A stretch of 64,000 nucleotides of DNA. It comes from Macrothele yani (Eukaryota > Arthropoda > Arachnida > Araneae > Macrothelidae). A model generated the notes under the pieces. That model searched no databases and was not told the origin of the DNA. It was given only the letters and a program-made list of their open reading frames with translations. Location of the stretch: positions 111,289,072 to 111,353,071 of the forward strand of contig CM076999.1 of assembly GCA_039090855.1 (NCBI GenBank), read 5' to 3'. The position numbers and the translations under genes are program-made. Shown in pieces: positions 33,979 through 45,050 of this stretch; within the stretch, counting starts at the first letter, position 1, and each line of letters begins with the position of its first letter.

Positions 33979-35871
33979 CAAGGGTCATTCAAAAGTAACA
34001 TGACTGATTTTACATGGGGCAGAAGTGTAATGCAATAAGCGTACTTACATACTTTTGAAGTATTCTCCCTCTGCCTGAATGCACCTGTCCCACCTTTCTA
34101 TCCCCTTCCAGAAGATAATGCAGTAACACTTACATACTTTCAAAGCATTCTCCCTCTACCTGAATGCACCTATCTCACCTTTCTGTCCGCTTCTGGAAGG
34201 TGTGTTCGAAGCCCTTCTTTGACATGTGGTTCAGATAACGATCACAGCCTTGTTCAGTTCAGTATTTGATGCAAACCAATGACCATGAAATTGTTTTTCA
34301 CTTCGGGGAATAGGTGGAAGTCACACGGTGTCATTTCGGTGAATACGGAGGGTACGCCATCATTTTTATGCCTAGATCCAGGATGTGCAGGGGCATTATC
34401 TTGATGCAAAATCCAGCCTGTTTGTGCATATTCTGGGTGTTTTGGGGAAATCTTTTAAAAAGGACCTTTGAGAACTTCAGAAAAATAGACAGTGGTAAGA
34501 GTTTTCCCTCGTGGAACAACATGATCGAACACAATTCCCTCTTTATTGAAGAAAACTAGGTGCATGACCTTTCCTGCACCTGCTTGAATCTTTGCTTTCT
34601 TGGATCCTGGACTCCTTTGGGTGCTCTGTTTTGTTCTTGGATCGAAATGGTAAAAAATTGTATTTTAGTTCTAATTTCGCCGATTTGCAAAGAATATATC
34701 GTTATATGGCTAAGAAATCGTGAAATAATCGACTCGTTAAATTCCATTCATTACTGTTTCACACGTTATGTAGGTTAGGTAATCAGGAGACCATTATATG
34801 ATGTCAAATATGCATAGAGCACAATATCTGGAATTAAAACCAGGAAACAATGAACATTATTTTTAATTACTATATCAGTAGTAGCTGAAGGGATTTGTCT
34901 TATTCAGATTTTACAGTATCATGAATTTTATTTCCGAACTTTGCAATGTACAAAGCTCACACTCTCTGAATGAGTCGGACACTTATGGCAACATCTTGTG
35001 AATGAATTCATTATATGCATGCATGTGAAGGCCCTTCAGCTACTACTGATATGGTAAGTAGAAATAACTCTCATTGTTTCCTGGTTTCAATTACAGATAT
35101 TGCACTCGATGTATATTTAACATCATTTAATGGTCTCCTGATTGCCAAACCTATATAACATGTGAAACAGTAATGAACGGCATTTAATGAGCCGATTATT
35201 TTACGGTAAAAAAATGTTTCATCACAGGCGACTACTCGACCCAAAAAGTGTGGCTCATGTCGTAGCCTGCACTTCCATTTCCGACAAATGATAACACGAT
35301 TTGTCTTGTGTTCATCCGTGAGCAAATGAGGAATCCACTTTGCAGCCATTTTCCAGTACTCTGGTTTCTCACAATGTCGTCGATGGAACCAACGGACATC
35401 TGCATCACATGTGCAACCTCCTCAATGGTGATTGGGCGGCCTTCACGCAGGAGTGCCTCAATAGTATTAGCATTAGCCTCTGTAGTCGATGTCGAAGGCC
35501 TGCCGGAGCGTAGTGCATCTTCCACGACACTCTTCGCTATTCACAAATGTCTTGTGCCACTCAAAACTTGCACGGAACAATGCATCTTTCTTATAGGCCA
35601 TTTTAATCATTTCGTTCATTTTTGTGTTTGTTTTATTCAAATGCACACAAAATTTTATAGCTGCTTTTTGCTCCAGTTTTAATCCATACTGGGTTACAGA
35701 AACATGTCTGAACTCTGTGCGATCTACTACAAGAATAAACTAGTGGAGAACTGCAATGGCACATCGTCACGTGACTTGCCTTTCAGGTGTTGTGACACAG
35801 GCAGCTCATTTTTCTATGTGGGTTTGTTTTGGCACTATGACATCAGTCTCGTTACTTTTTGAATGATCTAC
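33979..35871 (-). mobile_element. mariner element, degenerate, interrupted by a foldback
   Basis: The ends match as inverted repeats: left gggtcattcaaaagtaacat, reverse-complemented right gatcattcaaaaagtaac, both followed by gactgat; TA lies near each end. Minus-strand order from right to left: FRASFEWHKTF, LRSGRPSTST, EEVAHVMQMSVGSID (HTH), LTDEHKTNRV, ACDETFF, [insertion], YHFDPRTKQ, KVMHLVFF, VVPRGKTLT, then LHQDNAPAHP and TPCDFHLFPEVK. Several frameshifts and stops are present. Boundaries are good to a few bases. Confidence 0.75.
34658..35204. mobile_element. foldback element inserted in the mariner transposase
   Basis: Arms of ~175 bp (about 34716-34893 and 35035-35212, e.g. 'ccaggaaacaatga' and 'atatcagtagtagctgaagg') are nearly complementary. 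The loop is about 140 bp. The 9-bp word ggtaaaaaa flanks it (34649-34657 and 35205-35213), and removing the insert rejoins the mariner motif D-E-T-x-x-Y-H-x-D-P. The arms are well preserved. Confidence 0.7.
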
Positions 35872-35889
35872 TAAGTTAAAAGCAACCTC

Positions 35890-36045
35890 CATGGTGCCAA
35901 GTGGTCAAAGAAGTTGGTTTCTGACTATTCACTTGATCTGGGCCTGGGTTTGAGTGTCAGATGATATATAGGTGGTGTGTTCATGTGATGGTTCTGGCTC
36001 TCCCCTTCCCTGGAATCAGTTGCCCTAAATTAGGGACAGGCAACT
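35890..36045 (+). mobile_element. old, diverged SINE copy
   Basis: The head resembles a tRNA (gtgccaagtggtcaaagaag; gggtttgagtgtc near box B). The body 'ctggaatcagttgccctaaa' and 'ttagggacaggcaact' matches the young SINEs at 50-62 kb. The tail is lost. Confidence 0.55.
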
Positions 36046-36185
36046 ATCGGGGGTACTGGAAAGTAATGTTTTTTGGGGGAGTCTAAGTTTAGGGAGCAGT
36101 TGTGAAGTATTTATGTACATTCAACATAAAGTAAGTGCAAATTTTGAAGATGACAATCCGATTTTTGGTGTAAATGTGACAAGGA

Positions 36186-36420
36186 TGGTAAGTCAGATAA
36201 TATCCGAAAACTTGAAAATTTCATCATCCTGGAGCGGGGCTCTAACCCACGTTTCCCAGATAGCGCCAGCGTTGGTTCGCCCAATTCCGGTTGGGCAATT
36301 TTGACCTCTGATTCCCCTCGTGCAGAAAGGCCCATGGAGCTGGACAATTCTGGTCGTGCAATTTTGACCTCTCTGATGTCTCTCGTGCAGGAAGGTCCAT
36401 GGAGCTGGACAACGACCTGC
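36186..36420. repeat. foldback-family fragment plus ~64-bp tandem repeat
   Basis: 'cgaaaacttgaaaatttcat' near 36205 matches the arm of the element at 19514-19777. Next, 'attttgacctct' to 'catggagctggac' is repeated (36297 and 36360), with a third partial unit upstream, leading into the 122-bp array. Confidence 0.5.
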
Positions 36421-38330
36421 TCGGTACAGCCATTGAGGCAGATCCTCGTCAAACCATTGATGAATTATCCCAACATCTTAATGCATCATGGTCTGCTATT
36501 CAAGAGCACCTGCAACAAAGAGGGAGCTGGACAATGACCTGCTGCGTGCAGCCGTTGAGGCTGATCCTCGTCAAACCATTGATGAATTATCCCAACATCT
36601 TAATGCATCATGGTCAAGAGCACCTGCAACAGAGAGGGAGCTGGACAATGACCTGCTGCGTGCAGTCATTGAGGCATATCCTCATCAAACCATAGATGAA
36701 TTATCCCAACATCTTAATGCATCATGGTCTACTGTTCAAGAGCACCTGCAACAGAGAGGGAGCTGGGCAATGGCCTGCTGGGTGCAGCCGTTGAGGCAGA
36801 TCCTCGTCAAATCATTGATGAATTATCCCAATGCCTTAATGCATCATGGTCAAGAGCACCTGCAACAGAGAGGGAGCTGGACAATGACCTGCTGCGTGCA
36901 GCCATTGAGGCAGATCCTCATCAAACCATTGATGAATTATCCCAACATCTTAATGCATCATGGTCTACTGTTCATGAGCACCTGCAACAGAGAGAGAGCT
37001 GGACAATAACCTGCTGCGTGCAGCCGTTAAGGCAGATCCTCGTCAAACCATTGATGAATTATCCCAACATCTTAATGCATCATGGTCTACTTTTCAAGAA
37101 CACCTGCAACAGAGAAGGAGCTGGACAATGACCTGCTGTGTGCAGCCATTAAGGCAGATCCTCGTCAAACCATTGATGAATTATCCCAACATCTTAATGC
37201 ATCATGGTCTACTGTTCAAGAGCACCTGCAACAGAGAGAGAGCTGGACAATAACCTGCTGCGTGCAGCCGTTAAGGCAGATCCTCGTCAAACCATTGATG
37301 AATTATCCCAACATCTTAATGCATCATGGTCTACTTTTCAAGAACACCTGCAACAGAGAAGGAGCTGGACAATGACCTGCTGTGTGCAGCCATTGAGGCA
37401 GATCCTCGTCAAACCATTGATGAATTATCCCTACATCTTAATGCATCATGGTCTACTTTTCAAGAGCACCTGCAACAGAGAGAGAGCTGGACAATGACCT
37501 GCTGGGTGCAGCCGTTGAGGTAGATCCTCGTCAAATCATTGATGAATTATCCCAATGTCTTAATGCATCATGGTCAAGAGCACCTGCAACAGAGAGGGAG
37601 CTGGACAATGACCTGCTGCGTGCAGCCATTGAGGCAGATCCTCATCAAACCATTGATGAATTATCCCAACATCTTAATGCATCATGGTCTACTGTTCAAG
37701 AGCACCTGCAACAGAGAGAGAGCTGGACAATAACCTGCTGCGTGCAGCCGTTAAGGCAGATCCTCGTCAAACCATTGATGAATTATCCCAACATCTTAAT
37801 GCATCATGGTCTACTTTTCAAGAACGCCTGCAACAGAGAAGGAGCTGGACAATGACCTGCTGTGTGCAGCCATTGAGGCAGATCCTCGTCAAACCATTGA
37901 TGAATTATCCCAACATCTTAATGCATCATGGTCTACTTTTCAAGAGCACCTGCAACAGAGAGGGAGCTAGACAATGACCTGCTGCGTGCAGCCATTGAGG
38001 CAGATCCTCGTCAAACCATTGATGAATTATCCCAACATCTTAATGCATCATGGTCTACTGTTCAAGAGCACCTGCAACAGAGAGGGGCCTGGACAATGAC
38101 TTGCTGCGTGCAGCCGTTGAGGCAGATCCTCGTCAAACCATTGATGAATTATCCCAACATCTTAATGCATCATGGTCTACTTTTCAAGAGCACCTGCAAC
38201 AGAGAGGGAGCTGGAAAATGGCCTGCTGTATGCAGCAGTTGAGGCAGATCCTCGCCAAACCATTGATGAATTATCCCAACATCTTATGCATCATGGTCTA
38301 CTGTTCAAGAGCATCTGCAACAGAGAGGGA
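36403..38330 (+). repeat. 16-unit array of a mariner HTH coding segment (unit 122 bp)
   Basis: The landmark 'gcatcatggt' has its ATG at 36488, 36610, 36724, 36846, 36960, 37082, 37204, 37326, 37448, 37570, 37684, 37806, 37928, 38050, 38172 and 38293. Spacing is 122 bp except three 114-bp units that lack about 8 bp after 'tggtc' and a last one of 121. One frame of each unit reads ELDNDLLRAAIEADPRQTID then ELSQHLNASWSTVQEHLQQ, the first helix-turn-helix of an irritans-type mariner transposase. As 122 is not a multiple of three, frames rotate and stop codons recur, so the array is not one protein. Overlapping frames of up to 173 codons result. Confidence 0.9.
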
Positions 38331-38995
38331 AGGTCTATAGACAAATAGTTTAGGTCCCACACTAACTTTCACCTGACAACAAAGCCCAGAGTTCCACCAT
38401 CTGCCACTCTTTGCTCAGCCGACAGGAAGAGGATCCATTTCGTCATCAAATTGTCACTGGAGATGAAAAGTGGGTTCTTTAGGTGAACAACAAACGCAAA
38501 AACCAGTGGCGTTCTCCAGGTCAGACACCAGTTCCTACGCCAAAACCAGGCCTACACCCCAAAAGGTTTTGCTCTGGGTTTGGTGGACTACCGTTGGCAT
38601 AGCTCACTTTTTGAGGTCTTGGAACTTGGACAGTCCGTAACAGCAGACCTCTGTTGTCAACAACTGGACCATTTGAAATAAGCTCTTACTGTAAAACATC
38701 CAGCACTGGTCAATAGAAAAGGTGTCCTCCTCCAGCATGACAACGCGAGACCTCACATGGCAAGACAGACCCAGCAAAAGATCAGATATTTGGGCTGGGA
38801 AGTTCTGCCCCATCCCTCTTATTCCCCTGACATTGCACCATCTGATTACCATTTGTTCAGATCTCTGCAATACTTTGTTAATGGAAAAAGATTCCGCAAT
38901 TGATGATGTCAAAATGGGGCTCTCAGACTCCTTTGCATCACAGCCAACGTCTTTTTATAAAATCGGCATTGAAAGTTTGGTTTCATGATGGGAAA
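38331..38995 (+). pseudogene. mariner transposase, catalytic half (downstream of the array)
   Basis: Immediately after the last array unit the plus strand reads HQIVTGDEKWVL, NQWRSPGQTPVPTPKPGLHP, then in shifted frames 'fgl-gqsvtadl', [19 protein letters not shown] and [16 protein letters not shown]. First and second catalytic Asp contexts (GDEKW, HDNARPH) and the third (APSDYH) are visible, with stops and frameshifts between. The layout matches SETMAR-like irritans mariners. It is collinear with the array, so the array grew inside this transposase. Confidence 0.8.
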
Positions 38996-40486
38996 GTGTG
39001 ATTGATAATGATGATGATTATATAATCGATTAAGAAATAAATTTCTTCTGTTACAAACAGAAGAAAAACAAAGAAAAGAAGGGGAAGGAAACAGTAATTG
39101 TTGCATGCATATTACACACACACACACTCTCGTTTTCTTTTCACTGCCACATTTTTCTCTATATCTGATAACCATGTATGTAAATTGGTCAGAATCCTTT
39201 CTTGGTTATGTTACATTAGAATTAACCTGTTTTTTTTAAATTGCCAACATATTTTGTTTTATTTTCAAGTTGTCTTTTTCCAGGGATTTTTTTTCTTTTC
39301 TTTTAGTTGAACATCGTTATGTCTCTGGCATAAATTGCATGTAGATGTAAAGTATTTCTTACAAAGGTGCATACAGACAAAAATATATATATATAGTTAC
39401 ATATATATTTGTTGTGATAACACCAACGAATGCCCTACATTTTTTATTTCTTTGTACAAAATTTCTCTTACAACTGATGTATTTCCTGACGAGTATTTGT
39501 GATGTGCAAATACATTTCTATGCAAACTAACTTCAGTCTATTATTTGATTTCATATTTGGCATTTTAATGCTGTATTTTTAATACATTTTTCATCACAAC
39601 ATTCTGCATAGCTGGTACTGGTTATTTAAGTTCTGTTAATGTATGTGTTGATTGTTATATCTAATTGGTACGTAATATTTTTTCCAGTTAATATGTGTAA
39701 TAAATTAGATTGTATAATGAAAAAAACATGCAGGAAGAAATGCGATAAGTTTTTTTTTTTTTTTTCTTTTAATCTTCGGAAGTCAAGAGTATGGAATGTA
39801 ATTTTTAGAAAGGTGTATATATATATATTAAAACAATTATTGATAACTGTTGACTAGAGCTGTTGCTATCAAATGTTGTATAAGCTTTTTTTACTGCCTG
39901 AGAAATTCATAGAAAAAAACACTTCATTCATTGAGAGTTCCATTTTTCCAGTGTTTGTAACTGGATCGACGAGTGAAATAGTTTCACCAGCGTGATTATA
40001 TTTTGGAGGTAAGTGTCTCCAGATGTGAATTGTGAATTCAAGTGGACCTAAAATGGCAAGTGAATTTAGTGAATGAGGACTGTTGCATTTGAATGGTATC
40101 ATATCAAGGCCAATGTGTTGTAAAGGACATCTATGAAATTTCATGTGTATGTACATCTTATTTTTTGGTTTTAATTCACACTAGCTACACTGATTTTAAA
40201 TTGGCACTTTTTCAAATCATTGTTTGTTGCTATTCCTTATGTGCCAAGTTGGTAATAATTTTGAAATTCCTGTGACCTATCTCATACTAATAATGTTGCT
40301 ATATGAATACAGCTGTGGTCATTTGGTGCATATGTATATTCGTGTAACTAAAACTTTTATTGTCTATCTTTAAATTTTTGGAAGGAATAATGGCTCATTT
40401 GTCGAATTAACCCCTGTGTTTGGGTCCACCCGAGATGATGCTAGAAATAATTATGTCTGCTCACTTGCTGTAATTATGCCGCAACC
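38996..40486. other. AT-rich stretch without recognised gene
   Basis: Short AC run at 39115-39126, TA-rich tracts near 39381 and 39817, poly-T at 39751. No coding signal recognised. Confidence 0.5.
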
Positions 40487-40828
40487 CAGAGGTGGGGAAC
40501 CTTTTCATGTTGGAAGGCCATATTAAGTTAGCTGTAATCTAATAAGGCCACATTGAAGAAACTTCAATTAGATATACTTTAAAATGCACATTAGTTTGGG
40601 AAAATCGAACTATGTCCTACTAACTTCAAAAAATGAAAAAAAAATGTTAATTCTAAAGTTAACTAACCTTTTACAAGGTTCATACAGTCCTTATAAGTCC
40701 TTAAGAACTCCTTATTTTTTATTTCCATTTCTAAGGCCCTTAAAAGTCCTTATTTTTTAAAACAAGTGCTTATTTTTTCCCCCGTCTCGTTTTTGCGCTG
40801 CAGTAATGGGCATCACAGCCCGCGTTAC

Positions 40829-41668
40829 GGAAAAGTGACCCCTCGCATTTCGCCCCCTGTAGATTATGATTAGGTTACAAAAAAATGTAAATAGTGCCAT
40901 GCAAGCCTTCCAACAAAAATTTCCTGGTATTGTAAATGCCGTTTTTTTTTCCCCCAAAAGCGTTTGGCGAAAGGTACAGAATGAAGGTTTAAAAGCCCGA
41001 TACAAACAAGACCATGAATTTGCTCGTTGGATCTGAATGATTCCGGCATTGGCATTTATTCCTCCTGCTAACGTTATTCAAGCATTTGAAGATTTAGTTG
41101 AAGCTGATGACTTTCCCATTGAAGCTATGGGGATTGCAAACTACTTTGAAGATGCATATATATTGGAAGAAGACAACAGAGAAGCCGGCAATTACCAATT
41201 TTTGCAATCGAATTGTGGAATGTTTACACACGCACACTGAATGATCAGCAGCGTACCAACAACGGCGTATAAGGGTGGCACAGGGGGTGCTACTTTATTC
41301 CCAAATATTTACCGATTCATTGATTCTTTAAAGAAACAACAAAGGCTGTACAATTTTGAAATAAGCACAACTAATTGCCGGTAATTCAGGCAATCAAAGG
41401 AACAGAAAGTATGCTGCAATTTCTGCTAGAATCAAAAGAATTGTCCAAGATTTTCAAAATCGTAATGTGATTGATTACCTTAGAGGCATTGCATACAACT
41501 TCGAGTTTTAAACAATGTGCATTTATTATATTAAAACAAAATAAATTAGCATTATTAAAAAATTTGGTGTATTATTTACATTTTTGTAGCCTACTGGGGG
41601 CGAAATGTGCCAGGGGCAAAAAGTGCTGGGGATGAATTATGAGAGGCGAAATGCGAGGGGCCACTTTT
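40829..41668 (+). mobile_element. MULE (Mutator-like) element nested in R1
   Basis: 28-bp TIRs: left ggaaaagtgacccctcgcat then ttcgcccc at 40829-40856; right its complement at 41641-41668 with two or three mismatches. The interior encodes MULE transposase remains. R1 copy A lacks it at the corresponding place (about 150). A convincing 9-bp TSD was not found. Confidence 0.75.
40890..41510 (+). pseudogene. MULE transposase remnant
   Basis: The plus strand reads MQAFQQKFPGIVNAV, then KSVWRKVQNEGLKARYKQDH, an in-frame TGA (41035-41037), MIPALAFIPPANVIQAFEDL, later broken 'YRFIDSLKKQQR', and a conserved end ARIKRIVQDFQNRN then VIDYLRGIAYNF. This is the MULE transposase C-terminal half: an IPALAF-P block after the catalytic domain, then a C-terminal RIKRIV...IDYLRGI signature. 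Frameshifts and stops show it is dead; the zinc finger and first catalytic residues are gone. Confidence 0.7.
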
Positions 41669-41777
41669 CCAGATCCCAAAAAAACCCTCCCCCATTACCA
41701 GTTAAGCTTTCTTCTAGCTCATTAAAGAGAGATAATCCCCTGGCATGTCCTTAAATATGATCTCCCTTCAGCCCCCC

Positions 41778-41821
<44 letters not shown>

Positions 41822-42301
41822 ACACTTTTCCCATTGTAGCCGGCATGACTTATCTTGCATGACCTTACCAGGGGGATCAACATCTGTGTTGTGTGTCTTT
41901 TTAGGGGTCAGAGAGTCAAAGCAAAGGTTTTAGGTGTGTGTGGGGGGGGGGGTCTGTTTAACTTCTTCACAATTTGTGGTGTCAGTTGTCTCATGTGGTC
42001 TGATCTATCTAGTGTCTACTGCTCTACTCAACTCACCTTCTTGTTTCATTGTCACTGTGTCTCCTGCTTGTTTTTTTTTTTTTTTTTTTTTTGGGGGGTG
42101 TGTATTTAATTTTGTTCTTAGTAGGCAAAGTAGTTTATATTTGAGGCAAAATGCCTGGTAAATGTTTAATCCCCTACATATGTATATATATACATGTGCA
42201 CACACACCCCTGGTGATATTCAAATGACACAAAATATCAATTGGAGTGTAGATCCTTAGAAAGTCCTTTTTATTGTTTTGCAGAAAAGGGTATGAGCCCT
42301 G

Positions 42302-43735
42302 TTTTAGTGACTTTGTTGAGACTGCTTTTTGTTGGAAAGCATTTGAATATTTGGTTGCAACATGGAGGTCCTCACTTTTAGCTGATCATCTAGACGGGTA
42401 TCTGTCATTTGTGACCTTGATTTGGGTTAGGTAGGAAATCTGTCATTTGTGACCTTGATTTGGGTTAGGTAGGAAAATGCAAAGATCTTACTGTGCACTA
42501 ACTAACTTCAAAAAAATAAAAAAATAAATTGTTAATTCTGAAGTTAACTAACCTTTTAACGACTTTATTGTGACTTTTTTGTTGAAAACTATTTGAATAT
42601 TTGGTTGCAACATGGAGGTCCTCACTTTTATCTGATCCTCTAGATGGGTATCCGTCATTTGTGACCTTGATTTGGGTTAGGTAGGAGAATGTAAAAATCT
42701 ACTATGTGCTAACTAAAAAAATGAAAAAAAAAAAAATATTGTTAATTCTAAAATTAACTAACCTTTTAATGACTTTATTGTGACTGTTTTTTGTTGGAAA
42801 GCATTTGAATATTTGGTTGCAACATTGGAGGTCCTCACTTTTATCTGATCCTCTAGATGGGTATTCGTCATTTGTGACCTTGATTTGGGTTAGGTAGGAA
42901 AATGCAAAGATCTTACTGTGCACTAACTAACTTCAAAAAATGAAAAACTAAATTGTTAATTCTGAAGTTAACTAAACTTTTAACGACTTTATTGTGACTG
43001 TTTTTTGTTGAAAGCTATTTGAATATTTAGTTGCAACGTGGAGGTCCTCACTTTTAGCTGATCCTCTAGATGCGTATTCGTCATTTGTGACCTTGATTTG
43101 AGTTAGGTAGAATGTAAAAATCTTACTGTGCACTAACTAACTTCAAAAAAATGAAAAACTAAATTGTTAATTTTGAAGTTAACTAACCTTTTAACGACTT
43201 TATTGTGACTGTTTTTTGTTGAAAACTATTTGAATATTTAGTTGCAACATGGAGATCCTCACTTTTAGCTGATCCTCTAGATGGGTATTCATCATTTGTG
43301 ACCTTGATTTGGGTTAGGTAGGAAAATGCAAAGATCTTACTGTGCACTAACTAACTTCAAAAAAATGAAAAACAAAATTATTAATTCTGAAGTTAACTAA
43401 CCTTTTAATGACTTTATTGAGACTGTTTTTTGTTGGAAAGCATTTGAATATTTGGTTGCAACATTGGAGATCCTCACTTTTAGCTGATCCTCTAGATGGG
43501 TATCCGTCATTTGTGACCTTGATTTGGGTTAGGTAGGAGAATATAAAAATCTACTATGTGCTAACTAAAAAAATGAAAAAAAAAAATGTTAATTCTAAAA
43601 TTAACTAACCTTTTAATGACTTTGTCGTGACTGCTTTTTGTTGGAAAGCATTTGAATATTTGGTTGCAACATGGAGGTCCTCACTTTTTAGCTGATCCTC
43701 TAGATGGGTATCTGTCATTTGCAACCTTAAGAGTG
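42302..43735 (-). repeat. ~212-bp tandem array from a hAT transposase 3' end, 7 units
   Basis: 'gactttattgtgactg' or its variant recurs at 42309, 42561, 42771, 42985, 43196, 43410 and 43618. Intervals are 252 (a 31-bp internal duplication plus other extra sequence), 210, 214, 211, 214 and 208. On the minus strand each unit reads the last ~35 codons of a hAT transposase (MTDTHLEDQIKVRTSMLQPN then IQ), a stop, then ~90 bp of AT-rich 3' flank. The same flank occurs just inside the left end of the hAT (about 40600-40673), confirming that the array is the element's own 3' end. Confidence 0.85.
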
Positions 43736-44110
43736 TCTTGATTAGGGTAAAAGAATGTAGATTCACAGCAAATAAGTGTTTGAAAAACAAGAAAGCATTT
43801 TGCATGCATGTTGCCGAAGGCGTGGGTATTAGATTGCATTTTTCCATATTTCAACTGGATCTTTCGTAGTGTCAAATAAGGACTTTCAAATGTCATCTGC
43901 TGTGACCTCAATCAGTTTCATGTATAGTTCTTTAGGAGCCATGGAGACATCAACTAGGTGAGTTTGAAATGCTAATTTGAGTGCAGTGTCATGATTCTTA
44001 AAATCAGTGGACCTTTCATTGTATTCTCCAATTAATCAGTCTATAACGGCTGTGATTCGTATGAATCCTCCTTCTCATCAGTGACCTTTGCTAACTGAAG
44101 GGAGGTGGGG
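43605..44110 (-). pseudogene. hAT transposase C-terminal region (ZBED/GTF2IRD2-like)
   Basis: Minus strand: GEYNERSTDFKNHDTALKL, AFQTHLVDVSMAPKELYMKL, IEVTADDI then a stop, YPRLRQHACKMLSCF, and in other frames CCESTFFY and MTDTHLEDQLKS. This matches the C-terminal half of hAT-derived ZBED5/GTF2IRD2-like proteins, where a 'YP-LR--A--ML--FGSTY-CES-FS' block is the dimerisation segment. At least two stops and two frameshifts. The last part grades into the 212-bp array. Confidence 0.7.
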
Positions 44111-44809
44111 ATATTGGACTGATTGTTGGTCTACTTACAGGACACTGTCATCTTAATAGGCACCTTAATTTAGGGTGAAAGAGGATCCACTTTGTAGAGG
44201 ATGCTATCTAAAAGAGGAGACTTACTTTCATTTTCTTTGTGACTATGACTTTTTTTGCAGCACTTAGGCTTGAACACTTTGATACTCATAACTTGAGACC
44301 GAGGGATCTCTCTTTAGTACCATTCAAGATCATTCTTGCTTTTGCTCATGCATCTGGTCTTTTTCAAGATAAGGGCTGGGGATGCACAGTAGACCTTAGA
44401 TTGTGGTGCTGGGTCATTGTACCCATCCCCCACAGTTACACTTACAACGGGGGAAATGTTCATCCGAAATTTTCTTTTGAAGAAATAATGTTTTAATTGT
44501 GGCCGTCAGTCGGGGAGCATTATTTCGTTGAATCTTCTTTTACTCTTTGGTATTTTAAATACAGTCGTTTTAATATTAAAATACAAATAAAAACATAATA
44601 AAAATAAAAGGATTTGTTTGGCAAAATTTGGATTTACTCAAAAGGCTGCACTTAATGGCCTAGTAGAAGGCTGCGGGTTCCCCACTCCTCCCATAGCTTG
44701 ACCAGTAAGGTTTTTTCAGTTTTCTTTTCCTGGAGTGGCTCTCACAAGAACATTTTGTGTGTTTGGAGAAACAGAAAATTTATCAAGGAGCACTTATAGC
44801 GTAATTAAA

Positions 44810-45050
44810 TCTGTTTATTTGGTGATGTAACAAGCATAAACATTCGCCAAGCTTTCCCTCTCCACTGGGAGGCTTTTTTTTTTTTCAAGGCAATGGTAAA
44901 TAAAAAATTCAGGGAATTAAAACACGTAAGAAACAAAGAGAATTTGGCCGCTCTAGTGTGGAATAATATTAGAAGAATTGCCCCTTACACAAACTTTAAA
45001 GTGACTGCCATCAGAAAAAAGTCAAAATCCTCTTGTAGGCAACAATATGG
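44810..45050 (+). mobile_element. Penelope-like element fragment
   Basis: 'gccaagctttccctctccac' with 'tgggaggctttt...caaggc' matches the terminal motif at 49594-49640 of the larger Penelope-like copy. Just after it, plus-strand ALVWNNIRRIAPYTNFK matches VWKNMKRIAPYTDYKGT in that copy's GIY-YIG protein. Terminal motif and coding scrap have a different relative orientation from the larger copy. Confidence 0.5.

Larger units (their letters stand above)
40674..42301. mobile_element. R1 element, copy B
   Basis: Terminal caaggttcatac and reverse-complemented right end cagggctcatac. It interrupts the first unit of the 212-bp array: the unit stops at 'taacctttta' and resumes at 'ttttagtgactt', leaving a shared 'tttta'. 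Internal order matches copy A, including the CA microsatellite at 41787-41825 and 'ggtctgatctatctagtgtc'. A MULE is inserted at 40829-41668. Confidence 0.7.
40487..44690 (-). mobile_element. hAT element containing its own 3'-end satellite and nested insertions
   Basis: The left end cagaggtggggaacc and reverse-complemented right end 'aggagtggggaacccgc' resemble hAT TIRs, and 'ggcc' words lie subterminally on both sides. Minus-strand transposase sequence runs from about 44100 to 43605. Its terminal region is repeated in tandem toward the left end. No clean 8-bp TSD could be matched, so the ends, especially the right, are approximate. Confidence 0.55.

Noticed and set aside
36488..37009. 173-codon gene of linked HTH domains
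   Set aside because: The 122-bp unit shifts frame each repeat; the frame exists only because of 114-bp units, and it alternates between HTH and out-of-frame translation.
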